Positions 13,813 to 26,989 of a stretch of 64,000 nucleotides of DNA are shown here, one piece after another. Position 1 is the stretch's first letter, and each line of letters opens with the position of its first letter. Position numbers and translations under genes: made by a program. The stretch lies in assembly GCF_047496725.1 (NCBI RefSeq), contig NC_132976.1:2712001-2776000 (forward strand). The letters run 5' to 3'. The notes under the pieces are model-generated. The model had not been told where the DNA came from. It worked only from the letters and a program-made list of their open reading frames with translations, and did no database searches. Origin of the DNA: Anoplolepis gracilipes (Eukaryota; Arthropoda; Insecta; Hymenoptera; Formicidae).

Positions 13813-14139
13813 TACACGGTAAAAAACATTTTGTATTTTCGTTGAAATTTTCTTGTGTAGTGAAATTTTTGTGTTAAATTTTTAACATACTCTTATGTTA
13901 ATATAACATACTGTCGTTGTGTTATTTTAACTTTTCTGCATTGAGTTAATATTCAACGTTTCTAAGAGTTAAAACAACACAATTAACAAGTAAATCTTGC
14001 ACTAATTCACATTTTTGTGTCAATTATTTGTGTTATTTGTTTACATATTTGCCTCCTGTTAAATTAACATTAAAATTAGAGTAGATAAATTGGGACACGA
14101 GAAATGTGTTAAATGTAACACAAAATTTTTTACCGTGTA
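13813..14139. mobile_element. Small MITE-like element with CACGGTAAAAAA ends
   Basis: The segment starts with TACACGGTAAAAAA and ends with its exact reverse complement, TTTTTTACCGTGTA. The terminal inverted repeat continues imperfectly to about 22 bp. If the outer TA on each side is the target duplication, this fits a Tc1/mariner-like non-autonomous element of about 325 bp. The interior is AT-rich with many GTGTTAA-type repeats and no open frame. Confidence 0.7.
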
Positions 14140-16278
14140 TCAAAACTGTACAAAGTTCTTCATCTTGGACAAGTTTCTAACGATCATATATACAGTGACT
14201 GTCATAGAGAAATATCGTTTTATTCATACATAAATTTGATCTATCGTCAAGAAAAAAACGAAAAAATACTTTTTTTTTTTTTTTTATTATTAAATAGACT
14301 TTTTACGATTGCAATTGAACTATTATATAACGCTTTATTAGTCTAAATTCGAAAAGTGGCTATCAACACGAACAAATATCCATTAATTATTGCTCAGTCG
14401 AAAATCTTTAAATTATTATTAATTCAATATGTCACAATATCTTGCAATAATCTTCTGATTATTGATATGACGTAACAACAAATCGATATTTCGCTAGAAT
14501 AAGATTTATCGGAAAGGAGGATGCAAAAGAAAACGGGCATCTCAAAACGGAGCGCGTTTTCTCGAGGCGTAAAGAGTCGAGGAATCTCGCGGAAGATCGA
14601 GTTTAGATCAGTGCCCGTGAAAATCCGTCGCGACCGACATCGTCGGAAATTTCAGGACCCTCGATTTTCAGCGCGCCGAGGTGTCAGTGTTTATCGGGTC
14701 GCTGCTGGCGGATTTTCGGTATGCGGTTCACGAAGAGCGACCCATCCCTGCCCAGCCCGAACTCCTCCATCGCCCCACGGCTCTGACGCGCAGCACGTGA
14801 CCCGTAGAACCCCCGGAAGGGCCGTAGACATCGGTGGCGGAGGCGCGGGGGAAGCTGCACGAAGCGGCACGTGACACACATATTGCCTACCTCTCGAGAA
14901 TCTCGAGCCAAAAGGGCTTCTCTTCTCGCTCTCCTGCCGCGAGAAGCGGGGGGTATGATAGAAAAACTAATCTTCCAGATTAAATCTCTAATTCGCGCCC
15001 GCTCGCTTCGTGAAGATCTCGACTGATAGCGACGATGGAATTCGAACAGTTATGAGAAAGACTACTTTTTATCTTGCGTATCATTCGACTTATTCTCGCC
15101 GTACTTAATCGAAAAAAAAAAAAAGAAAATTGAATAAAAATGGAATATAAATATATTATATCCTGAATTAATGGAATAATAATATGAAAAATAGCTGTAT
15201 ATATAAAAGTATAAAATACATAAAAAAAATAAGTATATAAGATATATCCTAGATATATCCAATTTTCATTTTATTAATAGATTTTTTTTAACCGCACTTC
15301 ACGTGCATAGGTGTATAACCTTTTGTTTATTAATTCTGATAAAATAACTTTTTAATTATTAAGTTATTGCAGGTTTCTTTTGCGTGTTAAATTTTTTTAC
15401 GACTCTATCTAGTTTTTTTTTCCTAATGCAGAATATAATTTATTTCCGACTAAAAACAAATATAAAGAATAGTTGTGGATGATTAGAAACTAAGAAAAAG
15501 TGAAGTCGCGAAACGAATTTCGGTGAAATCGAATGCGAAGACACCGTGAACGTATATCGGAGACAAGAAATATCGGATAGAACAAGCGTAATTGAGTTTG
15601 TTTGTTCGACGAATCTACTTTTTCCACGGTGCGTCGACGGAAACTTGCTTTCCGATTAATCAACGTGTCACGATGTATCTCTCCGCGGTTGCCTTACGTC
15701 CTTCGCGCTTTCGGGTATATGTGTACACTAACTTTATTCCATTAATATCGGCCGTGGCTGTTGACGCGCGGCTTTTTAGCATGCCCGAAACTTGGTGCGA
15801 AATAATTATTCTCGCGTTACTTTAACGCACCGCAAAACAAGGACAGCGTTTTAATAAAACGCTATTGAAAGAAACTTCGCGATATAATTTGCTTTATTTC
15901 CTCCAAAAATTTATTTAAGTCAATAATATAAGATTATAATGAATATAAAATTGTTTGCCAGTAATTATGGAATAAAAAAGTTAATGTGATATTTTAGTTG
16001 AATTTAAATATTTTAAAAAGCATAAGCGGGGGATTCGAATGAAGAATGTTGTTCAAAAAGATTACATGGTCAAACATCAAAGTGCGCCTTAACTATCGGC
16101 AATGTTCCTTACGTTTCTGAATTTCATTTCACTCATGCTGCCTAAGTTAGGAGCCAAGAATATTTATACATACTATATGTATTATCGTATTTAAGCTACT
16201 CGTTTGGAACCAAGTGATTCTTTATTCTTCTGATTATAGAGTTTACGATAACTTCATTATATTCAATAATAGAGATAA

Positions 16279-16305
<27 letters not shown>
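16279..16305. repeat. (AG)n microsatellite
   Basis: AG dinucleotide run of about 27 bases. Confidence 0.9.
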
Positions 16306-16311
<6 letters not shown>

Positions 16312-16482
16312 TGGTATGTAATAAGTAAATCAAATCGTATAATTTGTAAATAAATAATAGGAAATTATGTAAATCGAGCGTTATAATAAAGTTAAAACAA
16401 ATTACAAACTAGATATCATTAAAAGTTTATTGTAAAATTATCTTCTTTGAATAACAAGATTATTATTTTATATTTTTATTAA

Positions 16483-16488
<6 letters not shown>

Positions 16489-16519
<31 letters not shown>
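16489..16519. repeat. (GA)n microsatellite
   Basis: GA dinucleotide run of about 31 bases, 180 bases from a similar run at 16279. Confidence 0.9.
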
Positions 16520-16522
<3 letters not shown>

Positions 16523-19500
16523 ATATAAAAAATGAGACTAAAAAGAAATATTCGGTAATGGTAGAAAAAGCAAAAAATATTTATAAATTTATGATCAAAA
16601 AATAAATGTACGATAAAGAGATAAGAAGAAAGTAAATCCTGCAGATTGTGATGTACTTGGTACACTTGTATTCTGCAACGTGCATTTAATGTCGCAACCG
16701 TGGAAACAATTCAGCAAAGTAACGACTCGGCAAAAGGAAAAGGTAGCTTGATCAAAATGAAATCATCTTCGGTACCGTGGAGAAAACAGGATGATTACGT
16801 TGGATCCTATATCGCCGACGAGGCCGGAAGGTATTAAGCGAGTTTACGGATTAAATATTGAAGGCCAGAGATTTGACGAGCCATAATTTAATCCTTCTCA
16901 TAATGTTGTATCCTATTAACAGCGCACGAGAGTCGATGTACACTCGGGATGAATTCTCCGTGTGCGCGATTTACATGAGAATATGAAATATGCATCCTTC
17001 ACTCGGTCCCTTTCTCACTTCATGATTAAAATATTACGTCTTACTGCTTCTCCGAACGGGCATAAAATCATTTTCGGAGTAACGGAATTTCTACCGAGCT
17101 TAATTCTTAGCATGTGCGCAATCTTTCGCATGAATATAATTATACTTTTTATAAAAGCTTAATCACATTTCCTTGCGAGAATATATTTAAACGTAATTTA
17201 TATGTCAGCTAATAAAAGAGATCTTTTCCTCGCCATTCTTATTTGAATTTTAAAAAGATTTAGGTCATACACAGAGCAAAAGGAATCTGCGCATATAACT
17301 TGCACATTAAATTCTTCGTAAAAAAATTGTTGAAAATGTATCTTGTGGAAAAACGAGCGGATCTTTTCTCGGATCTTTGAGACGCTTCCGTGGGATTTCC
17401 GTGCTTCGAATTAAATTCTCCGTGGAAAAAGCTTTTACCGTGCACGCCGAGCTCGCTGCGCTTTAATATCGCGAAACATCACGCGGGATAGCTAGTTTAC
17501 GTCAGTCCGTTAAAGGGACTAATTATGCGAATATACAAAAGTTCCCTAATTAAGCGAGACCAAGCTGTTGCGGCAAGTCATTATCGTGATATTAGTAAAA
17601 AATTGGAGAACTCTAACTTGCATTAGGCGCAAAGCACCGTCGGAGAATATTATAACGTTATACCGGATTTAATGGCAGGCGCTCGTTGTCAGCCGAGTAT
17701 TTCGAGAGGTTTCCCAGACTGCAATTTCGTGCTGTATTAATCCCCGCCCCCCTCCCCTCTGAGCAGCGACCATTATAAAGGATGCTTCGTAAGGTTCGTA
17801 TCAAAATTCAGAATCGTGTTTTATGACAAATCAGACGTGCAAATACCTCAATAAATTACAAGAATAATCATTTTCTCCTAATTGATTTTCAGTACATTCT
17901 ACAGTCACGAAAAAAAAAAATAAGAATTAATTTGAAGTTATTGAAGAAAGATTATGGTGTGAAACCAAAGATATGAAAAAAAAAAAAAATCTTATTTTCA
18001 TAAAAATAATATAAAAACTGCATCCAAAGATAAGACGCAAAAAATCTTTGCGCCGCAATCCGTTATCACGTTCACAGATTACGAAGACCTTTCGTGATAA
18101 AATATGGGTCGTGGCCAGAGGTTGCGCGAATGAACGAGGGTAGGAATATAAGATTCATACGACTTGCCATCATTGATCCCTATGCGTCGTTATAATTCAT
18201 CTGAATCCGTTTCGAGAACTCGTGAGATATTACCGCGAATAAAAACAGGTAGAAAGTACTAGTAATAATAGTGGGAAAAAATCTTTATTGTTCTGCTAGA
18301 GAAGAAAAGAGTTTTAAAATCAAGAGAGAATATACAATTAAAAATGTATTGTACAAAAGTGTGATGCAAAAAATTATACAATAGTAACAGTAATAAATAG
18401 TTAAAATGTTCGTGTAGGTAGTTTAATAAAATATATAAGTAATAGAGGATTTACATTATAGTATGTATAAATCGCTCATTTTTTTATACAGAAGATTGTT
18501 TCATAAAAGATTAAAGAATTTATTTTAGAAAATGTTGAACGAATCGGATTTGCGACGTAGCGATAAATAATTTCAGACAAAGACTGTGCTTTGAAAAGGA
18601 AAGTTTAAAAATATTGAAATCTCTATAGCAATAAATCTTTTATAAATATAGACCTATAAAATAATTAATAAAAAGGAGATAAAATACGGGAGATAGACAG
18701 GCAGGCTAAAGGTAAACGCGTAAAGTATTCTGGTCAGGGAAAAAAGGCGATGGAAGGGTTGTCTTCCTCTCTGCCTTGTCTTTGCTGCGAGAAGGACGCA
18801 GTAAGAGCCGATGAGGTCGTATCTCGGGCCCGGGCCAAGACAATTCAATAAGCGCAGCGGAGTGTGGATTTTTCTGATTAGCCGGCCAAGTTGGACGGGT
18901 GGCCGTGCGTGATCGTCCTGCCGAAACGATAGCCGCAGAAAGGGCCGCGCTTATTTTAAAAGTTCAAACGCGCCTCGAGCCGCTCGGCTATTCGCGTCAT
19001 GCCTCGAGAAGTGCACTCAACGCCTTCGACCCGGAGGGCCGAGTTTCAATCGGTGTCGAAGCGCCGTTTCGTGAGTCGCCTACAGTCTTCGCCACATCGG
19101 CATCGCGGCGGCTCCTTCGAACGTCCTATCGAACGATTTAATAGCAAAATCGCTGTCTTCTCTCTTTGCAAGTCGCGGTGTGTCGCGAAATTCTTATTAG
19201 CCATCCCCGTCCAATGTCTATGCAAATAGATCTTGAATTCTTTTAAATTCTTGTACAAATAAAAAATTATATAATAATGTAGATAATTATTAGAAAATGT
19301 TTTCTTCCTTTTCTTTTTATCTATATAGATTCTTTCATCGGAATATTTAATATGTTAATTTAATCGGTTAATCTATTCTCTTATTGTTTAATGTAGAAAA
19401 ATAAAGGGCCGTTGTTCCTTCGATGAGTAATCGAGGTGTCTTCTTGACCGCCTCGACGTCGCAAGATATATCGAAGAAGAATCGGTGAGGATAGAGAGAG

Positions 19501-20176
19501 AGGAAAGAGGGTCGGGGAAAGAAGTTCGAGAGTTAGGTACGACGGCGGCTCGCGGCCAAGAAACTAGGAAAGCTGACGTTTCGCTTACGTGCGGAAACTG
19601 ACAAACGCGCGGATATATTCTCTTCGTCTAGATGGATTTATCGAGCGAGCATCGAGAGGCCCCATTGAAAACGACGAAAATTGGACGGATGTACATATGC
19701 GGAAAAAGGGGAGGAAAAAAAAAAGAGCGGAAGAAGGAAACTATAATACTAGGGAGCATCTCGAGTTTTACCACCGTCGTATTCGCGATGTCGCGATGGG
19801 TCCGTTTCTCGCGTTTTTGGACGCGCGCGAGATAGTCTCGAGCGAGAAACGCGCTCCGTGACTCAATCTGGGGATCGTCGACCCGTTGACTTTGATAAAC
19901 CAACGGACGCGATTCTTCCCGAATCCGGAAGTTTTGTACGGTGCGGTTCGCTGACTCGAACCGAAATTCGCGAAGATGCGATTCGATATTAGACCAGCCC
20001 GCGATATTCCAAAGAGATGCTGATGTTCGCTCATCGTAGAATAGAAAGACTGCTTTCCGGAAAATTAGATTAATCTAGATCAAATGAAACAGGATGAAAA
20101 GTACTTTTTGATATATAATTTTAAAATTTAATGTATTGCCAATTTTCATGAGAGGACGATTGCTTTCAAATTCACA

Positions 20177-20387
20177 TTATTATTTAATATTACACTAGAC
20201 AAAAATATAAAAACATATTTATTTATTTATTTAAACGGAAAAAATTTCCCTTTGATACAAATATAGAAATATAGACAACAAGACATAAAGAGAAATGGCT
20301 ACATTCTATGTGATAAATAAATAAATAAATAAATAAATTATTATTTAATATATATATATTACATTAGACAAAAATATAAAAACATAT
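20177..20387. repeat. Local direct duplication flanked by ATTT/AAAT tracts
   Basis: A segment of about 42 bases (20177-20218), starting TTATTATTTAATAT and ending AAACATAT, recurs at 20338-20387. The second copy carries an 8-base TA-type expansion and one C-to-T change. The 120 bases between the copies begin with an (ATTT)n run and end with a complementary (AAAT)n run. The pattern fits a local duplication or a small insertion with target duplication. Confidence 0.7.
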
Positions 20388-21844
20388 GTTGGTTCCTTAC
20401 GAGATGTCAAGATATTTTCTAATTTTATAATTTTCCAAACTTCTTATTGCTTAAATTCATCTAAGGTTTTTCTTTGCAAACTGTAAAAAAAAAAAAAAAA
20501 ATTACTTTTATCAGCGTGAAGATAATTGGCGCATTTATGATCGATTCGGAGAATCTTGTAAACGATTATGTGAACGAGAGAGAAAAGGAAACTTGTTCAC
20601 GGAATGAAACGTGTCGATAACGAGATTCGGTTAACTATCGGTGTTCGCAGCCGCAACGACAGACACGGCGACCGCTGACAAGACAGGAACGTCGGCAATT
20701 ATTTGGAACGTATAGGACTTAATTATAGCACAATTTCAGCCGCGTTCACTCATTCGTTCATCTGGTCCTTAAATATCATTTACGTTGCAAGACACTCGTG
20801 GAAATAAGATAATATTTTATTTCGGAAAACTAAATATAATACGACGCTTGTTAAGCCTACTATAGTCATTCACGAGAGATAATATTTCAGATTTTATCCG
20901 AAAATTCCTTTTATGTAAAAAAAATCTTAGAAAGAGAAAACTCAGCATTTCTCTTTCATTTTCTCTTGTTTGTCTGATTCGAACTCGATTTAGTAGAAAT
21001 TTCCGCGCAATTTAAACTTTTTTAATTCCCTCATTTTCCCTCGTAGTTTGAGTTCTACCGAAAATTTCAATGATAAATGATATCTATCTATAAGGTTTTT
21101 GTAACAACATAATTAATGGAAGTGAAGGATATATCGTGTCACACACAGTTTCGAAAAAACTTACAGTCATTTCTTTCGCCCCAGAGTTGAAGATTAAAAT
21201 CGAGAGTAACGGAGACATCGCGATATCCTTTTTACGGACTCGGAACATGAATTCTATCTCGCGCTAATTAAAGCAGTTTGATAAGGTCTCGCGCGCCAGG
21301 GAGAGCTTTCTCGCAGTCTGGCTGCATCGCGCGGACACGTAACGGCCGCTATTCCAATCGTCATAAATTGTCGCGGCGAACGTGACGATTGTACCGAGCA
21401 GCCAATACCACGCGCGATTCTGTCATTCGACCCTCGTATCCACTGCCACCGTGGCCGCTACGTAACCCGCGGACCTCTCTTCTCCGAGAGCTTTTGACCA
21501 CCGATTCGTCTCTGCCACCCTGCGTTTATCGACCCGCCGAAAACGTGCCAAGGTTGCATCCCAGCTATCTGCGATTATCCGCGAAGCGTTGCGTGATTCG
21601 CGCTCCCTCCATGACTTACCAACCCTTGATGAATTGACGGCATCTTTGACGGAGTGACGGATGAAATTGATCAAAGTTCAGCTCTCAGCTTGTAAAACAT
21701 TCATCTTTCCTTATATAATAATCATTTGAAAAAATTGTAATCTTATTTCTAATCTGCTTTAAAATCTAGAGGGAAATTTTCACTTTTCATCGACTTTAAA
21801 TTAATTAAAAAATCTTGCAGATGAGAGGAAAGGGCGACTTTTAT

Positions 21845-21868
21845 AAAAAAAAAAAAAAAAAAAAAAAA
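21845..21868. repeat. Poly(A) run
   Basis: About 24 consecutive A residues. No retroposed gene sequence is visible beside it. Confidence 0.9.
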
Positions 21869-21999
21869 CTATTCTTCTTATTTTGTAGAGACTTTCTTTT
21901 CGAACGAATTTGGTGGAAATTCGTTCGAACGGAAGGCGTTATTATTCGCTGGTGATTAGCATAATCAGGCGGTCCGTATAACACGTACGACAAATAGAC

Positions 22000-22210
22000 A
22001 AAACGCGATGGGCGATGCCAATTAGCAGGTACCGACGTTAATGCAAATGGCAGCATTAGCTGATAATACCGGGAGTAATATTATTATTTCACGGCAATAA
22101 TATTAGGGTAATTCATTCGGATTAATCAAGAGCATTACTGCCACGATGCGCAAACCTATTTTACTGTCGATGAATTCGTGCCCACTTATGCGAAAGCGAC
22201 GTATCATTCG
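22000..22210. promoter_or_regulatory. Possible enhancer: octamer, homeodomain and GGATTA sites
   Basis: The stretch contains CCAATTAGCAGGTACC, an octamer-type ATGCAAAT (22041-22048), GCATTAGC, an AATATTATT...AATAATATT dyad (about 22076-22105) and a GGATTAATC element (22119-22127) of the Bicoid/Otd type. The density of developmental transcription factor cores, with no coding frame, resembles a conserved non-coding enhancer. Motif inference only. Confidence 0.35.
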
Positions 22211-25200
22211 GAACTCGGAATCAAATCGCGAAAATGTTCGTCAAAATTCGTGAGGCTGAATGTCGATACGAATTGCACAGTCGAATAATCACATCGATGT
22301 CGTAGGAAAAGTTCAAATATCCGAATGTATAACCGAAAAAAATATTTTATAAATATATAGGAGAAATGTGAAGCGTTATAATAAAACTAAATTTTTCATA
22401 ATAATATCAAATCATTGAAATTAAATCATAATTTCTAATAAGGTTAACAATAAGTCTCTAATAGAAATATCTATTGCAGAAAGCATGAAATCTCTTCGCG
22501 CAATATAACAATAATCAATTACAATATAATTTTCGAAAATAACATTTCTTATATTTTGGAAAAAAAAAAATGAAATATTGGAAGAGATGACGGGAAAAAT
22601 CTGCGGTTTCACATCCCAAGATTACATGTCTTGTGCATATATTCACCTAATCGTATTACTGTCGCTCGCAGCGATGAGAACTAGCTCGTTCTCGTTACGT
22701 AAATCATAAGTCGATCGCACCGAGTGTCACTGACGTCACTGACTGACCATCCAGTTAGAACCGCGCGCGACACTGTATCTTCTCTTCCGAATACACCAAA
22801 ACCAAGTATCGTGCGCGCGTGTAGGGTAGGTATGTTTCCCTATTGCCTATGTGCGATCGCGAAATCGCACCTGCAGCTGCATACGTTGATGGTTCCGCCG
22901 CGGCTCCGCCAACCCACGATGCCACGAACGTGGCACCGGTCGCCGGCCCACGAAGCGGAAATAGACCCTGTAACCGGAGAACTTATTTCTGGAAACATGG
23001 CGACGGTTGTGCGTGGGTCCTATTTCGGGCTCGAAAACAGCGTTCAGCCGCGTGCGTCCTCTTCCTCGCCCGCCTGTCCGCTTCCTTCCGCATCTCGTCT
23101 TCCTTGTCGCTGCAATCAAGTCGAGCAATTTAAATATTCTGACGAAGAGATAACTAATCGCGATAGAGAATGTAAACGATAATTTTAACGAGAAGATATC
23201 GTGCTTTGGACGATAACGAAGAGAAGGATACGAAGAGACGACGAGTCCTGTCATCGCGCTAAGAATGACGAAGAGCTCGTATCTCGTGGGGCTAATAAAA
23301 GTGGTGACCACATGGTAGCGGCACCAAAGCCATAAATAGAGGACCATATGTACAGTATGGAGTGATGCCGGAGCCGTATCGCCGTTCGTTGCGCGAAAGC
23401 AATCTATTTCTGGCAGCTGGCTGCTGCCGATCCCAGGATCCTGCACCGTACAAGAGGTTTCTCGCGAGATTTCTCTTTGAATACATTTGTTTGACTCTTA
23501 CACACGGCACTGTTATATCCTTGCTGTCATTATTCTTTCGTCACATTCTTATCCTTTCTATCTTTCGCTCTTTCGATGAGCTTTTCCATCTTCGTCATTT
23601 CGTACTTCGAGAATAAGCGATTCCGCCTTGCGACAGTTCACCAGAGCCCAGCTCCATACTTCTTTACATTCCATACGTCACATTCACTATGGGAAGTAAG
23701 GAAGCACGGAACGGTCGTCCGGTCATCGACCTTAACTCATCTGAATTCCGGTCCGGTCTCCCAGAGCGAGGTCCATTCTCTTCTATTCATCCCGATTGGA
23801 AGTCATCCGAAGACATCCATCGGATGTTCGAATTTAGTATCTCGATACTTTGATACGTGTCCTTGCCACAATCTCGTTTCGCGCATGCAATGCCGTTACG
23901 TAATCCCTTCTGAAAGATCTTGAGCTCTTCAACGAAGAATCTGAAACACCCTTTTAACATATCGAAAGCGTTATATCCTCGCGCCCCGAAAGATCATTTC
24001 GATGCAATACACCTGGGGCGCGTTCCTGCGCGGACGATCGACGATCGTCGAGAGAAGGATTCGGGTAGACTTCCTCTCACGACTTCAGAATCCTGCCAAC
24101 CCGGATGACCGCTTCGGACTGAATGCTGCCAAAGCATTCGAGCGCGATCGTTTCGAAACGAGCCCTCTAAAAATGGCTGCACAGATCCCATTGGCCTCTC
24201 CTCTCGAGTCACGAGGAGCCGGCACCCCCCTCATCATCGTGTGCACATGTAAGCCTACACTCGAGACTATCACGCGACGACTCGGCTCGGCTCGGCTCAG
24301 CTCAGCTCAGCTTCTCGGCTCCCTCGCGTAGCGCTTCGCCGCGCCAAATTTGTCTTTACCCGAAAATAGTCAGTCCCACGGCTGCCACCACATGGCGCGA
24401 CTATTCCTGGTCCAGACTCGAATGATAACTTACCCAGGCTTCTCTGTCTCGCTTCTCTCTTTCTCTCTCTCTCTCTCTCCTCCATCTTCGTTTTTTTTTT
24501 TTTATTTTTCTTCTTTTCCTTCATCTTCATCTACTGCTTTCTTCTGCTCCCTGTACCATACCAAAGACATGTAATTCTCCGTGTTTTCTTCTAGTAGACA
24601 CAAACTGAAGGTGAACATTCCACTCGCTAAACTTTGCTGTATAATTGCAGAATTCTCAACGATTTATCGTCTGTTTCATAGAATTCATTTTATGAAGTCG
24701 ACAACAAAATTAAAAGTTTTCTTACAAGAGCTATTAAAGTTTCATGTAATTAATGTAATATTTAAAATTCTTGCAAGAAACTATTATGAAACTATTATTT
24801 TGCTTTGACGATACCGCGTTGCATGTGAACTATATTTTGAAATAATCTTGTTCTTATTTAAAAAATATTTCTCTCTTTTTACAAATGTCGCTCGTAAGAT
24901 GAAATCTCTTTTACAATTTTTAGTGTGTTATTATTTTAAGATTTAAGATTAAGTTTTCGTTGGCAAAAAGAAATTTTCTCGGGGGATACGATTATACATA
25001 TGTATAATAATTTATAACAGCCGAGTTTGAATAATCCATCGATTTATCTGACTTTATTCTTGTTTCTTATCGGTTGGATTTTAAATCCAACGTAACGGAA
25101 TACCGTGATATTTCGGGGGTGGGATACTCTTGGCAACTGTCATTGGCGGGATGGAGCAGATATCTTTAAATTCCGACAATTCCTCTCTGCGCCAGCTTGC

Positions 25201-25989
25201 GCAAAACAAAGTTGCACCGTCGTTAATTTTCGAGATGCCAGATGATTACGTCGTTAATGCGATCATTATCTACAACGTCAATGACGCTATACTCTCGACC
25301 GGTGGACGATGACGATGGCGACTCGATCGAAACACACCGTTAACAATAATGATAACGGCAGTGTCGTAAACTACGGAGCTTACAGTTACATGATCGTAGA
25401 TCGCCGTATTATTTATAGAAAGATATGCGCGACGAGATAATGGCTGCTGGCGAACAGCCAGAGCTTTTGCAATTTAGTATTTCGCGACGTGGTGATTAAT
25501 TTTAATTTTTTTTTTTTAATATTTTACCTCGTCATTTGTTACATTTGCCGGCTGATTATCTCGTAATTATTGATAGTTGCTCGCGAATCTTCTTCGAACT
25601 TTCGTCGTCTCAGTAAAACATATGGCGAGACGTCACGTAGAAATCGAACAATCTCTCGTGAATGAGATTCAAGCTTCGAATCAGCGCGAACTTGATCCCA
25701 TTATTTGTTATATATCGTCTCCACGTATTATTGCGATTGCGATATCTTTCTCTCTTTCTCTCTGCATATATTGTGGACTCTGTAGTTTCGCCAAGAATGT
25801 TGTTGAGGATATGATACCGAAATACATTTCGACAAACAGCATCGTTGAGCGAGATATGTGTTGCGAATCATTCTTGGCTTCCAAATGGCGTAAGTCCAAC
25901 ACTCGCCACATGCGAAGCAACACACAGTAAAGTTTAGCAGTAATTTTTAATTTAAAATTATATTTTTACATCTCTTTTTCTCTGTATAT

Positions 25990-26033
25990 ATGTGTGTGTG
26001 TGTGTGTGTGTGGGTGTGTGGGTGTGTGGGTGT
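25990..26033. repeat. (TG)n microsatellite with GGGTGTGT variant units
   Basis: A TG dinucleotide run passes into three GGGTGTGT-type units, showing variant repeat expansion. Confidence 0.9.
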
Positions 26034-26558
26034 AACTTAAAAGATTGAAACTTTTCAAACATAATTATTTTATTTTCGACGACAAATTTGTAAATTCAAT
26101 TGTACGAGTCGATTATGGATTAATAGAAGGCGATTGGAAAACTTTTTACCTAGCTTGTATGGCAGTGTAATACAACACATTTCGCTCTGTGCCTAACAGT
26201 CTGCAGAGAAGCTCGTAAATCCTCGCGCAAGTTGAACGTCCAACTTTTCCCGCAGCATCAGCTGCTGACGCGTCTGTCAACGACAGATTCCTCGACGCGA
26301 ATTCGGAATCCATTTTTCCCCGGTGAAAAGTTTAGCGGAACGCGGCTCAGGCTGCATATCCTCGCACGTACGATAAACTTACGATGTCACTTTTACCGGC
26401 CGGGACTTTCCGAGATGAAGAACTTGATCGCGACGATCTGATTCTGGCGTCTAAAATTACTGGCAGCCGAAGACGTTGCATCCGCGAAGTCGACGCGGTC
26501 CGGTGAGCCGTGCGAAACGAGTCTACGCGCTAATGTCGTCCCTATTTTTGGATGTTGG

Positions 26559-26669
26559 CGTCGTCGTCGTCGTCTTCGTCTTCGTCTTCGTCTTCGTCTT
26601 CGTCTTCGTCTTCGTCTTCGTCGTCTTCGTCTTCGTCGTCTTCGTCTTCGTCGTCTTCGTCGTCGTCGC
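26559..26669. repeat. (TCTTCG)n/(TCG)n hexamer-trimer array
   Basis: About 110 bases of TCTTCG hexamers and TCG trimers. Read on the minus strand it encodes alternating Asp/Glu, and on the plus strand Val/Phe. Both frames are open because the repeat period is a multiple of three. No flanking sequence supports a protein-coding gene, so I call it a simple repeat. Confidence 0.85.
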
Positions 26670-26989
26670 CGGCGGCGTCGATGCCGGCGTCATCACAGAG
26701 ATGATTCTCAGAGAAGGAACAAGCGACTGTACGTCGCCGTTCTTTTCGACCTTGTACCCGCGGATTATTCAGGATGGAAAGTCCACTTGAATGAGATAAG
26801 TCATCTTTCTGAAATTTGATGAGTAAAACAATAATTCGCAAACATGTCTTTCTTACTCAGAAATAATATTACCGTGAAACGTTGTTTTCTTCTGATTGTG
26901 AAATATCAAAAGATGTAAAATTCTTATCCCTTGAAACTTTCTTTGTATTATAAATTGCATTGATGTCTGCAATAGACAAGACACACTTA

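Larger units (their letters stand above)
14140..21999. other. Non-coding stretch, no exon recognised
   Basis: AT-rich sequence with GC-rich islands at about 14500-15050, 16660-16860, 18700-19240, 19400-20040 and 21180-21660. Around 17510-17560 two TAATTA/TAATTAAG homeodomain-type cores lie close together. None of the open frames resembles a known protein. Repeats are listed separately. Confidence 0.6.
22211..26989. other. Non-coding stretch with a large GC-rich island
   Basis: From about 22640 to 24460 the DNA is unusually GC- and CpG-rich for the window and carries several overlapping open frames of 100-199 codons. None shows a recognisable domain. An ATG in the context AACATGGCGACGG at about 22996 resembles the YY1/TISU initiator context, so a first exon or promoter here is possible but unproven. 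A short pentamer array, (GGCTC)3 then (AGCTC)3, lies at 24281-24313. The rest is AT-rich and nothing is recognised in it. Confidence 0.5.

Noticed and set aside
22847..23446. 199-codon open frame on the minus strand, with overlapping plus-strand frames of 152 and 96 codons
   Set aside because: No recognisable domain. The three frames overlap in a GC-rich island where stop codons are rare, so chance is the simpler explanation. I kept only the island as a lead.
25021..25035. CCGAGTTTGAATAAT shared with 45387-45401, plus its complement near 45521
   Set aside because: A 14-15 base match is expected by chance in AT-rich DNA of this length, and similarity does not extend.
26542..26841. Asp/Glu-repeat protein on the minus strand
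   Set aside because: The acidic run comes wholly from a hexamer microsatellite, and flanks carry no coding signal.
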